A stretch of DNA of 64,000 nucleotides from Azolla caroliniana (lineage: Eukaryota > Polypodiophyta), in NCBI GenBank assembly GCA_043228905.1, contig JBHGNT010000003.1:23622001-23686000 (forward strand). The letters run 5' to 3'. Positions 13,901 through 27,849 of this stretch are shown here, piece by piece. The notes beneath the pieces were generated by a model. It had not been told where the DNA came from, did no database searches, and saw only the letters and a list, made by a program, of their open reading frames with translations. Each line of letters starts with the position of its first letter. Position 1 is the stretch's first letter. A program made the position numbers and the translations under genes.

Positions 13901-16900
13901 TTATCGGTATGGCAATAATCTTGGAGACAGCCCACAGCTCACATCCTGGGGAGGATGTCATTCCAGAACAGTGGTCATTTGCTTTGTTGAAATAAAATGT
14001 GGGTCTTTAATAGGCAGCTTTGTGAGGTTTCTTCACTTTACCTGATTCTTCCACCCACTCTCTATTAACAAGGCTTCTCACTACTATCAATTGAAGTTTC
14101 CTTAGTAGACACTACAGCTAGCATACGACTTAGTTTTGTTCTACTTCAATAATATTCATTTGGATTCACTTATTACACATGATTTATGTCACAACTAGCT
14201 TTGTTTCTTTCCCTCACTACATATACTGAAACTACTTACAGTGTATCCTAACTGCTTGCGAGAAAACTCAATGTTTTTCTTATCAGCCTTATCTTCACCC
14301 TGTGTTAAGAATCAGCACTGTAAAAACGATGAAAAAATAGATTACCAGTAGGAAAATGCACCCAACAAGATTTTACCTGGGGTGTATCCACAGCGATCAA
14401 TGTCGAATTACAAACCCATGAACCCTCAAAGATTCTGCAATTCAAATTTATGCACAAATTTTCACATAGAAGCTATACAGAAAATAAAAACACGTTTTAC
14501 ACACCTCGTTTGAACTGTCGATTTCTTTATTTTACATGCAGAAATTTTAGTTCACTAAAATGTTATCTGTTATGCACTTGGTAAGACTTGCATATTCAAT
14601 ACTATTAGCACAGGGATAAGCCTGGATGTGTGTTCAGAGCAACAAGTGCCTTATATAGCCAGCCATATCATACACCTCCAGGAATTATCTACCTCTCATA
14701 TTGAAATGTCAGGCGAACACCGAAGTTCTAAGTTAGCTAAAATAGAGCATGCATAGTGTCGAGAAACTGCATTCTATCTGTTTCCAAATTCTGTTATAAA
14801 ACATCATTTTCAATGGAGGCATTTGTTTTCAGAAAGTCAGAACATCTGGCTCTATCCATCCTTTCCTATGCTTTGCATCTAAATCCAGACAATCATCTTC
14901 ATCCTCAGTTCATATGTGTATCTGGTTTATTCACAATTATCATCATTTGAAATACTCCTACAACCTCAGTATACTTGTCAACTGGTTTATTCTCAATAAA
15001 TTATCCATATATCGCATCTATCTCTAACCTATTGTGCTCGTTTCCAACATTGTCTGCATACTCTATAATATGCATAAGACACAAGTTTACAAAAAGACGG
15101 CAGACCATACCTAGGATAATAAATATCTTGGTCTCCAAGACCAAGTTTTTGAAAAAATGATTTGTCTGGATTACTTAAGTCTTCAGCTTGCACAGCCTTT
15201 GATTTGTTATTACAGAATGCGCTAGCAGTAACCAAGAAAGGCATTACTAAAGCCACCCTTCTTGCAAATGTGTTTGGTCTCACCCCTACTACAATCTGCA
15301 AATTAGAACGCAAGGCATTAGCACTTGATAAACTTTTATGATATTTATAGAATCTTCTATAGGAAATCAGTAAAAGAACATTAGATGTTGGTTACAATGA
15401 CAGTAGTATTACATTATAATATGTAAAACGAAATTAGTAGATGTTCCATGGAATAAATATGAATTCTTTTCTGAGGCCAATTACAAGGCTTCTCTCCCTA
15501 GGTAGTAGAAAACTGGAATAAAAAAATTTAAATCTCTGAAAAATATGTGAACAAAGGCCTTTGGATTGACTACTGCATCTAGAACACAACCTAATACAAA
15601 ATTATATTGTATTTCTTAATTCGTTTTAAGAAAGGGATTTATAATTTTGTTAGAGAAAGGGGCTCTATATTAGCCTCAATGCCTAATTCTGGATATAGCA
15701 CGACAATAATATCTAAAAGGTATCTTCTGTGCCTCTAATTGGAATACTTGCAAACCACCTTACACCTATCCAAAGATATTAAATCATTTCCTTTTGTATG
15801 TAGGTTCACTTAATGCTACATATTCTCAAACAGTTTTCCGAAATAAGAGCTAATACACATGAATATACCCATGAAGATCAGGAAAATGTTTTTGTCAAAA
15901 GTTTCTTAGAAGTTTTTTATAAAAGCAATTTGGAGTTTATTTATCATACCCTTGTTGAGTTCATTTTAGGACTGGTATGTTTACATAACATATGAAGATC
16001 AGGAAAATGTTTTTCTCGAAAGTTTCTTAAGAGTTTTATAAAAAGGCAATTTGGAGGTATTTCTCATACCCTTGTCGAGTTCTTTGTAGGACTGGTATGT
16101 TTAAATTACACATGAAATCATAATTAAGGTAACATTATCACTAACACTCTCATTGGGTTTTTTGTGCTCAATGTATTCTCTGGATAACTGATATGATTCA
16201 ACAAAAATTGCATGCAAACACCATAAGTAACCTGTCTCTATTTCTGATATTCCAGTTGAGTTCTTTAAAATTTATAATTAGCAACAAATGTATGTCTATC
16301 CCTGACACTAGTGTCTAGTCCTTTATGATTTAACAAATGTATTTGAAACCACACATTAAAGCTTGACTCATGTCCCCACGCTGATCTGATATCTATTTCC
16401 AGCTGAGTTATTCATTATTTCACTGTGTGATGGGCAAGAAATGCATATGAAAGTGGAAGTTGATTTCTTTTATCATTTAGCAACAAATGTATATGATTTC
16501 CATTCAAACTTACAAAGCATACCACCATTAAACTAATTGGAGTTATATTACAGACACTTTCGTTTAGCTCTTATGAATTAACAACAAAGGTATGTCAACT
16601 ACATTTGAAACCATCCTTAAAGCTAGTTAAGCTCTTTAGGATTAACAACAAATGAAATCATGCATTCTTTGCGCTGGTGGAGTTAACAACTTAGATGAAC
16701 TCATGTGGTCTTTGCACTAGTGGAATTATCAAATTATATGAAATCAAGCTACCTATATGAAATCAACCTAATCTGATGTCTTATTCTGATGTAATCGCTG
16801 AGTTCTTTGTGCTAATTGGGTTATTTACAATTTAACCACGTACATGAAATCACCATGGAAGCCACTTGAGTTCATTGTGGTAGATGAATTCTTCGTAATT

Positions 16901-17522
16901 TAAGAGCAGATGTAAATAAAATCATGAGTCGTTTGTCTTGAGCTAATCTGACCTCAATTTCTGATACTTCAACAAAAAATGTATATCAAAATCGCCATTT
17001 GACGCTAACCTGATGCAGGGGCAGTTGAGTTGTGAAGTGCTGGACAAGGCATCTAGAAACGTGTTGAAGAAAACTTGTAATGAATGAACGTCGAGTCTCT
17101 AATATGAAGCTCCATTGCAAGAAGAAAATACTGATACAAAGCGAAGGTAAAAAGATATCCTTTTCTTCCGCAGCTTTCGATTCGTCGGTCATGGAATCTT
17201 CCAAAACCATGTCTTCTGAATGAAAAGAAGATCCAGAGCGAAAGCACAGGTAAGGAAGAAGAGGTTTCACACAATAATGCAAAGAAGAAGAAGAAGAAGA
17301 ATGAAGACGAGGAAGCTTCGTTTCCTCGGTGGAAACAATACGATTTTTGTTCTTCTGGAGAAAGAAGAGCAAGTCTCGTCCATGATGATGAAGCAATCTT
17401 CTTCGTGGTGGTGGTGGTGGAGATGAAGATAGGGAAGAAGAAAAAGAAGATGACGACGAAGATGAAGATGGTGATGATAACGTTGTTGTTGCATGTAGAA
17501 TTAGCACAGAGAAGATCGCCAT
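10964..17522 (-). CDS. plastid-targeted DUF6816-type (cyanobacterial family) protein
   Basis: Nine exons read leftwards: 17010-17522, 15111-15295, 14377-14434, 14240-14299, 13369-13437, 11833-11934, 11656-11733, 11210-11272 and 10964-11104. Every junction is GT-AG and in frame, giving about 422 residues with stop TAA at 10964-10966. The first about 60 residues are Ser-rich and Arg-containing with almost no acid, as in a chloroplast transit peptide. Exon 2 has a hydrophobic stretch (RRVALVMPFLVTASAF), compatible with thylakoid or lumen targeting. The core has IYYPRIFEGSWVCNSTL, YKARFIPFGNKIIGDRL, WTPEQPDRLTLIL, NRTRYRWDAALGEV and MDKPIAVYKYIVRF. These resemble a family shared by plants and cyanobacteria (YYP-x-GxW, NPNR, DRPVALYRYRL) that I believe is DUF6816. 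Its biochemical function is unknown to me. The length of exon 1 and the exact ATG are the least certain parts. Confidence 0.82.
15869..16112. repeat. tandem duplication of about 122 bp in intron 1 of the DUF6816-type gene
   Basis: The stretch starting ATGAAGATCAGGAAAATG at 15869 recurs at 15992. Both copies run through AGTTTCTTA, CATACCCTTG and GGACTGGTATGTTTA. From 16.1 to 16.95 kb the intron continues with more diverged units built around GAGTTCTTT, CAACAAATGTAT and ATGAAATCA, so the intron seems to have grown by repeated local duplication. Confidence 0.85.
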
Positions 17523-17751
17523 ATCTGTGTATACACAGACATACCCCTGCGTTTACACAAATTGCAAGAATACCCCTGCGACGAGGTCGTCTGCCATCGC
17601 CATATCCACAAAAAATGGAGAAAAATGGAACCCTCCCAAAACCAACCCAACCCAAACGGAAAGAGGAATGGAAGAAAAGAAGAAGACAAAGGATGAGACT
17701 TTTATAATTACAGAGATTACCCCTGGTGTTTCCCAGGGGCAGGGGTGGGGA

Positions 17752-17760
17752 CTTATATAG
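17752..17760 (-). promoter_or_regulatory. candidate TATA box for the DUF6816-type gene
   Basis: On the minus strand the sequence reads CTATATAAG, about 230 bases upstream of the assigned ATG at 17522. Spacing is reasonable for a plant 5' UTR. No other support is available. Confidence 0.4.
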
Positions 17761-20702
<2,942 letters not shown>

Positions 20703-23700
20703 ATGGGTGGGAAGAGAAGGATAGTAAGATTGAGATGTAGTGTTCAGAACTATGCATGGGGAAGCATAGGCAAGGCTAGTGAAGTGGGCAGATTGTATTC
20801 CCTTCAATCCAAACTCCCTCTGGAAGAGGATAAACCTTATGCAGAGTTATGGATGGGCACTCATGACTCTGGCCCCTCTTTTGTTGTCATTGCACATGAT
20901 CATGATGATGTTGTTGTCAATGGCAGTGTCAGCGATGATGGTATGGCACATGTGAATTCTAATCATTTTGGTGAAGGTCTGAACCCTCATGTTAATGATG
21001 TCAATGGCGGAAATGGCAAAAAACCCATTATTTTTGAGGGATCAAATGGTATCAGAGAGGAAAGTGCGAGTTTGGCTCAGGATGTTTATGACAACAACGG
21101 CAATGCTGAGATGCTTCTCAAAGATTGGCTTTCAAGGAATCCAAGCTTCTTGGGTGATAAAGTCCTACAGAAATGGGGCGTAAATCTCCCCTTTCTCTTC
21201 AAGGTACGAGATCAAATATCACTTGATCTATTCTAATCTTGTTTTTTACTCAAATGTTTTCTATTCCTTTATGAGAACTAGTCATACCAAATACCCAAGA
21301 ATTCTTAGAAACATTGTCGCTATCATTCTCACATTGTGGATTGAGACCTGGCATCATGAGCTTCTTCAGGTAAAGGGGAGCATACATAACTAGGCATAGT
21401 GAGCAACATACATACCTAATTACCTACATACTGGAGGCAAAGGGGAACATATGTAGCTATTGTGATGGGCATCATACATACACAAAGAGAGGATATATGT
21501 ATGTACATATATACAGAGATACACACGTGTATATGACCTATGTATATGTATGTATATACTACATATAAATATATATGTATCTATATATATAGATATATAT
21601 TTATATGTAGTATATACATATATGCATATGTACATACACATATATACCCTTTGATTTCTGTCTTATCTGAAATGTTTAGCTCAACCTTATGCACATATTA
21701 AATGGTATGGTTTTTCTATCACGTGAGTAATTTATGAGATATGTTTAAATTTCATTACAGGTTCTATCGGTTGCAAAAGCGTTGTCAATCCAAGCTCATC
21801 CTGATAAGCAATTGGCTGTGCAGTTGCATAAATTGCAGCCCAATATCTACAAGGATGATAATCACAAACCCGAGATGGCTTTTGCCATAACAAAATTTGA
21901 AGCACTATGTGGTTTTGTAAGCCTTCAAGTATGTAAGATTAACAAAAGTTTCTCAAGTTTTTTCTTTTTCATTCTTAATGCTAGCTTTAAGTTGTTTTGT
22001 TTCACATGCAAATGCATAGGAATTAAAGCATACATTGGAGATAGTACCAGAGCTGCAGGAGGTGCTTGGGCAACCTTTATCAAATTCTTTGATGAATGTT
22101 TCATCTCTGGAGTCTAATAGTGATATGGCTAAATCAACATTGAAGGAAGCTTTCACAACCATCATGACCACAAACAAAGATAAGATACAGCATGCCCTCA
22201 TCCGGCTCAACTCAAGGCTTCTAGAAGCATTAAAGGTTAAGATCCTCTAATCCTGTTTTTGAATGTTTTATTTATATCACAAGAAGTTGTTTTAGAAAAA
22301 TTCCCCATATTGGAAAGAAACCAATTTCCATCATGTGCCACAGAGTCTTGAATCCTATGATAATGTTAGATCTCAATTGAGGATAACGTGGGAAATTGTG
22401 AGGGAAAAATATTCGCATGAATGATTGTAGAAAAGGCAACTTATTTATTTATTTTAAGCTGAATGGTGGAGCTCATAAGGTTAGGTCCTGATTAGCAGCG
22501 TGACATTCATAATTGGTATGTAAATAACGCTTCTTATGAATGGATATGGAAAATAAAAGAAGCCTGAATTGGACCTCATATAGTTAGGTCATAATCCCTG
22601 ATGTAAGAATCATAGAGGGAAAATTTCTATAAGAATGATTGCAAATGAATTTGGAAAATAAATAAACAGCTTTTTGATCATGGAAAATTGAATCTCGTTA
22701 TTCTAAAATTTGGGAGTCATAGTAGAATAAACATCTACAAGATTCCTTTTGAATGAATGATACAAGAAGAACAAAAGTTATGCGTTTTGATTTGTCGAAA
22801 ACTGCATTCATGCCAGGACAACCTTCTCCTTACAAAGAAGGAACTTTTAGTGATGAGGCTTGCTGAGCAATATCCAGGAGATGTGGGGGTCTTGTCAGCC
22901 TTTTTCTTTAATTATATTGAATTGGTCCCTGGACAAGCTATTTATCTCGATGCAAACGAGCCCCATGCTTATCTCTCTGGGGAGTGCCTTGAATGCATGG
23001 CAACATCAGATAATGTTGTAAGAGCCGGTCTCACTCCAAAATACATTGATACGAATACACTTTGTGGAATGTTGACTTACAAGCAGGTAGATCAATCTTA
23101 CCTCATATTTAGCATTTTCTTTTAATAAATTCGCTGATCAAATTCATGTTAAAAGTGGTTAATCTCAGTGATGGATGTGTTTATGTGTGCATCGATTGTT
23201 ATTAGCGGTTCAATGAGGCAGTCTATTGTTTTGAGAATGCTAGTTTAAAAAGATACTGTAAATATTGTAGCAATTTTCTTTGTTTGATTTATTTATTAAG
23301 GAAGGTTTGTATGTGTATCTGTATCTGTACACATGTGTATTGTGCTTGTCAATATCTATGTAATATTTGAAATTTTATTTATTTATTTATTTATAATTTA
23401 TGTAGATTGCATTATATATATAGATGATTGTGAATTCTTCCATTTCTCTAATGGGTTTCTAAATGTTAATTCATCACTACATTTGCAAAAGAAGAGGCAA
23501 TGGCATCACATTGTTGATACATTATTGCTGTAGGAAATGCCTGAGATCCTTTCAGGAGTATATGTAAATAACTACACCAAGAGATATCAACCACCATTTG
23601 ATGAGTTTGAGATGGATAGTTGTATAATACCTATTGGTCATACTCTAGAATTCCCTTCTATTCAAGGACCATCGATTGTGATTGTCCTTGAAGGAAATGG

Positions 23701-23866
23701 TGACTTGTCGGAAATACATAATAAAGATGAAACTTATAGCATGTCTTTGCAAACTGGAGACGTATTCTTCGTTCCCGCCGAAACACATTTCCAATTGACT
23801 GCAAGTTCGAGGGGGAACACAGATTTTCACTGCTATAGAGCAGGTATCAACTCAAGAGTACTATGA
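20703..23866 (+). CDS. PMI: mannose-6-phosphate isomerase, type I
   Basis: The enzyme interconverts fructose-6-phosphate and mannose-6-phosphate in the cytosol, the entry to GDP-mannose, ascorbate and glycan synthesis. Five exons (20703-21203, 21761-21928, 22020-22235, 22817-23086, 23534-23866) join in frame with GT-AG borders to 495 residues. The N-terminus has [10 protein letters not shown] and [15 protein letters not shown]. Exon 2 starts [16 protein letters not shown], whose Gln and His are metal ligands. Exon 4 carries the PMI signature [20 protein letters not shown]. The C-terminal jelly roll ends in exon 5 ([25 protein letters not shown]). It is longer than typical plant PMI (about 430-440) because of about 60 Asn/Gly/Asp-rich residues in exon 1, between the THDSGPS motif and LKDWLSRNP. 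No break is visible; the enzyme looks active. Confidence 0.95.
21549..21620. repeat. perfect 28-bp inverted repeat in PMI intron 1
   Basis: The left arm 21549-21576 and right arm 21593-21620 are exact reverse complements around a 16-base AT-rich centre. The arms are AT-rich but not simple TA repeats (they contain ACTACATATAAA). It could extrude as a cruciform or fold in the pre-mRNA. Confidence 0.9.
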
Positions 23867-25992
23867 GAAACGTGAAGCCATGTAAAATTATATCACATAT
23901 ACTGACATGGAAGTAGGTGATTGACAAGGATTAATGATCTCTTCATGTACTCTACCAATATTTGTCTATCTATCTGTAACTCACATACATGCCTCTCTAC
24001 TTGGTCACATCCCATGAATGTATGATTGTTAAAATTATGTTGCTAATAATTGGGAACTATCTCAAGAACTACAACAATTTAATAATAGGAATAATATCGA
24101 CGATTATTTCTTGTTCCGAGAAATATTGGCCTCAAAGTTTAAAGGGAAATACAAATGAAAATTGAATTAAATTGAATTAGAAGGCCAAATTTGGCCTTAG
24201 AAGACGTTAATACACCTTTCTTTCTTTCTTTCTCCCTCTCTCTCTCTCTCTCACTCACTCACACACACACACACACACACTACCTTTGCTTAATTCTTAA
24301 TTTGAGTATTGTTTGGGGGTGTTGGAAAGAAGCTAAATATGATATTGCAATTTTACACCTATTAAAACTAAATAATAACTTCATTTTTATTCCATTTTTT
24401 AAGTATATTCGAAAAAATAAATTATATATGATGAAATGACCAAGATTTAATGAAAACTTCTTTTATTATTTTAAGCTTTGGCTATATTAGAATGATTATA
24501 CCTTCTGTTGACTCATTACTAGATTGTGTTGCCTACGATTGTATTACTAAAATCTCTCAATGATGTAGTGTATTTTTTCATAATGTTTATTGTGTAATGA
24601 ATCATACAATCCGCCTTTAACTCAATAGACTTGTAGCTATTACACATTGTCACATCACCTTGACACATGGTATATTGTACCATCCTTAATTCTTATATAT
24701 TGTCCAATTTATCCTCGTAAATTGGTATCAACCTACTTAAACCTCTCTCATAACCAAACATTTGATAATCCTTTTTCTCATGTGATTTTGTTTTCACCAT
24801 GCTACATAATTCGCTTGGACCACATAACCATGAATGTTTATGATACTTGGTTGGGGCATAGACTTCGAAATTGTAAAAAGCTAATAGAGAAACTATTTGG
24901 CTATGACCCAACAAATTGTTTCATTGGTGCAATGTCATAGGAATATACAAGCATGGTACTCTAGATAGAAAGAAGAAATTATCCTTGATATGCATTAGGG
25001 GTGCCATGTATTCATCCAATATAATACCGAACTAATAGTTCCATGAATGGAATGAACATAATGATTTGATGTCTCATTGGCACATGGGCAAATCCACATT
25101 CAAACACTTACATATGATGCTTAGGTTCAATATGAGGTCAACCCATTATTGGTAGAAACTATGTGATATATGTATGTACAAAAAGATGTATTGCTAGAGT
25201 TGGACAAAGGTATAATTTGATTTTTTTTATCTGATTCATATGGATGCATTCCACCTAGAAGCTCAAAGTTCTTTGTTAAAATCACAACAATTGAGTGTTT
25301 ATCATTGCAAGGAGATTTGATGATTTGTTGTGTTTGAAACTTAGAATCCTTTGGTCGAGCATGAATATTGGAAAACTTTGAAAGTATTAAAGCATTGATA
25401 TAACATCAAAGGATAAGCAAAAGGTTTTAAAATCAAAACATTGGAAAACCATGGCATGTGCCCATAATGGACAAGATAGTGGTACGAATATAAAAGATTG
25501 AGCATTGATGTAGATGGAATGCCTTATGTGGAAGCTAGAGTTTTAGTTTTAAATTACGGCCTAAAGAAATGTCTTTCAAATGATATGCAAAAGTTTTCAA
25601 AAGATAAAGGACATAACACATGGGAAAAGCATGGCATGTGTTTTCTGTGAACAAAATAAATTTGTTGAGTTGAAGATTAGAATAAATAACTACTTTGATC
25701 GTACTTATGTGATTTGATATACATTTTATGGCATTATGGCGGTTCACACTTATTAGGACGCATTTGGATTTGGAATGTAGTGGTGCTGTTGTTTTTTGGG
25801 ACAATAAGAAGCATTTCCATGAATCCACTACAATAAGGAGAAGGAGGATAAAGGATAACTAAAAATGCAAATGGCAACAAGACTAAGTGAATGCACTAAG
25901 AAATGGACCAAGTATAGAATATATTTGTAAGACCATAACATTACAAACTATACTTATTTATATTACCCTCCAATGTTGAAGGTGGAATTGAG
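23867..25992. other. intergenic downstream of PMI, no supported gene
   Basis: It contains the PMI 3' region, the short LINE-like tail at 24182-24282, and about 1.7 kb of AT-rich sequence without open frames of note. Plus-strand reading from 24.9 to 25.7 kb gives only short stop-ridden pieces that I cannot assign. Confidence 0.4.
24182..24282 (+). repeat. 35-base copy of a LINE 3' end with TTTC/TC/AC tail
   Basis: The sequence GGCCAAATTTGGCCTTAGAA followed by GACGTTAATA occurs here and again at 59705-59734, just after the LINE ORF ending at 59548. In both places it runs into a CTTT/TC microsatellite. I read this copy as an extremely 5'-truncated insertion of that LINE family; the tail then expanded. 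Confidence 0.55.
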
Positions 25993-26525
25993 TTTTTTTT
26001 TTTTCCAAAAAAAAACACTACTTCCCATTAGTTAGCAAAAGAAGTACATCAAAGATCAACCATAATCAAAACAACATAATCCCCACCCTACTATTTACAA
26101 CAAAAGTATCCCGCTAACACTTTGTACATGGTGACCACATATTTACAACTCCTATCCATTCATGGATGCCAATGGCGGAAATAGCCATCTCGGTGCTTGG
26201 TAGTTCCATTTAGGCCCTGACGCTGAATTTACCATCATAGGAGAACGACCCCATTTCAGCAAAAACTTCAACCGATCCCCTTTTGCTTCATCCGAGTTCC
26301 CTTCAATCGAGTTGTATTGTCTGCGCAACCAAGATACCAACTCGAACCAATTGTTTAGCAACACCTCACTGCTTGGGAGTTTTTGTTGCTGAAAAACAAA
26401 CATACATCGTCTGGTCCAAATGTGCTAGACCGAGAAGCATGCCACCAACATCCATATCTCCTCAAAAAAACCAAAGTTTAGGGTTTATTACTAACAATTC
26501 GAAAATGCGAACAAATTTATATTAA
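25993..26525 (-). mobile_element. 5'-truncated LINE relic
   Basis: A poly-T run (25993-26006, the poly-A tail when read leftwards) is followed by ACTTCCCATTAGTTA. The same arrangement is seen at the tail of the LINE at 36.5 kb (poly-T, then CTCCTTCCATTAGTTA). Minus-strand reading gives an 83-codon ORF (26152-26403) with Trp-rich text (NNWFELVSWLRRQYNS) that could be the C-terminal end of a LINE ORF2, but no motif proves it. Confidence 0.45.
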
Positions 26526-27079
26526 CAAGGCCTATGCCAACATTAAAAGAATAACCCCAACTATGCAATGGGTAGCCAAGAGGAACAACAATGTAACAAG
26601 AATAATTCATAGATTCTAATGATTTCTTGAAACTCGCAAGCTATACTCTACAAAATAGTTAAATTTACCATGATGTTAATTTGACACATTAAAATAAATG
26701 AAGAGAAAAACCAAGTAAAAATAATTTGGGATGTCTTTTGTCCCATCAAATGCACAAACAATATTCAAGATGGAAACCAATGTTCTGAACCAACAATAAA
26801 TGACACATGAAATGCTTCTTCTAATGAAGGATCTAGAAGGGCCAAACATTAGATGGCTACAAAGAATTTCATTCATACATGCTCAAACCATATATACATA
26901 CATGATTCTGAGTATTGTTATTAATTCACGACTTGAAATACAGAAGCCATTGGCGTTTGCTTGCAAATCAAAATGTATTGATTGAGTACAGTGTACACGT
27001 TGTTGAATATAGATATCAAATTTGTGGTCATTATTAATTAATAAGGATAAATAGTCTATAGACGAGGGATTTACCAATC
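26526..27079. other. intergenic, no supported gene
   Basis: About 550 bases of AT-rich sequence between the LINE relic and the tRNA gene. Only short ORFs of 61-66 codons occur; none has a recognisable motif. Confidence 0.4.
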
Positions 27080-27151
27080 GGATCCGTGGCGCAATGGTAG
27101 CGCGTCTGACTCCAGATCAGAAGGTTGCGTGTTCGATTCACGTCGGGTTCA
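27080..27151 (+). tRNA. trnW-CCA (nuclear): tRNA-Trp (anticodon CCA)
   Basis: The 72-base gene folds into a full cloverleaf. The acceptor arm GGATCCG pairs with CGGGTTC (with G-U pairs). The D arm contains GCGCAATGGTAGCGC. The anticodon stem TCTGA/TCAGA encloses loop CTCCAGA with CCA at 27112-27114. The T arm is GCGTGTTCGATTCACGT. The discriminator base is A. CCA is not encoded, as expected for a nuclear gene. A TTTT run at 27154-27157 fits an RNA polymerase III terminator. Its 3' end matches the primer-binding site of the Ty3 element at 50473. Confidence 0.97.
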
Positions 27152-27167
27152 CATTTTAACTTTCTTG

Positions 27168-27508
27168 GTAAGCTTTTTGTTTTAACGTTTTGTCTTGACA
27201 TCTTAGGCTTCATTGTCTCTCTTTCATGGGCCTATAGAGTGTTCGACAGGATGCTGTAGTGTCATTTTGCTTATCTTCCCATGGTATGTACAAATTATAT
27301 ATAGGAGGCGCATAATGTGTGCCAACGTGCCCAAGCTACGTTAAGTTTTTGTTTTAGTGTTTTGTGCTGACATCTTGGGCTTCATTGTCTCGCATGGGCC
27401 TATAGAGTGTTTCCACAAGATGTTGTGGTGTCATTTCTTATGTTCGCATGATACATACAAATTATATATAGGGAGGCGCATAATGTGTGCCAAATGTGCC
27501 CAAGCTAC
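27168..27508. repeat. tandem duplication, two copies of about 170 bp, between tRNA-Trp and CTU2
   Basis: Copy 1 (about 27168-27336) and copy 2 (about 27338-27508) share TTTTGTTTTA, GACATCTT, GGCTTCATTGTCTC, GGGCCTATAGAGTGTT, ACAAATTATATATAGG, GGCGCATAATGTGTGCCA and GTGCCCAAGCTAC. Each contains TTATATATAGG, so each copy carries a possible TATA element, 345-550 bases before the CTU2 start codon. Confidence 0.88.
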
Positions 27509-27758
27509 ACGCTAGACTTGATCACAAATCTTTCGGACTGAAAGGCCTTTATCTCGGATTTCGGTCACGGAGTGAGCTTCCGACCATTTTGATGGACAAA
27601 AAGAGGGAAGGAAACATCTTTTCTGAAAGTTTTTACTTTTTCGTTCAATTCTGTTGTTTTCTAAAAAAGCTTTCTCTTTTGTTTCACAGTTTCTCCCCTC
27701 AAACAAAACCCATAACCCTAAAAAAACAAACAAACAAACAGAGGCTCTGATAAATACA

Positions 27759-27767
27759 AAACCCTAA
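27759..27767 (+). promoter_or_regulatory. telo-box AAACCCTAA in the CTU2 leader
   Basis: AAACCCTAA lies 83 bases upstream of the CTU2 ATG, and a related AACCCTAAA lies at about 27714. Telo-boxes are common near the transcription start of plant genes for the translation machinery, which suits a tRNA modification gene. The role here is inferred from position only. Confidence 0.5.
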
Positions 27768-27849
27768 ACACCAACGCAGAAACGCAGGCAGACAGAGGAG
27801 AAAGACAGGAACTGAGTGCCGAGCCGCAGAAACCCGAGAAACGTGAGCC

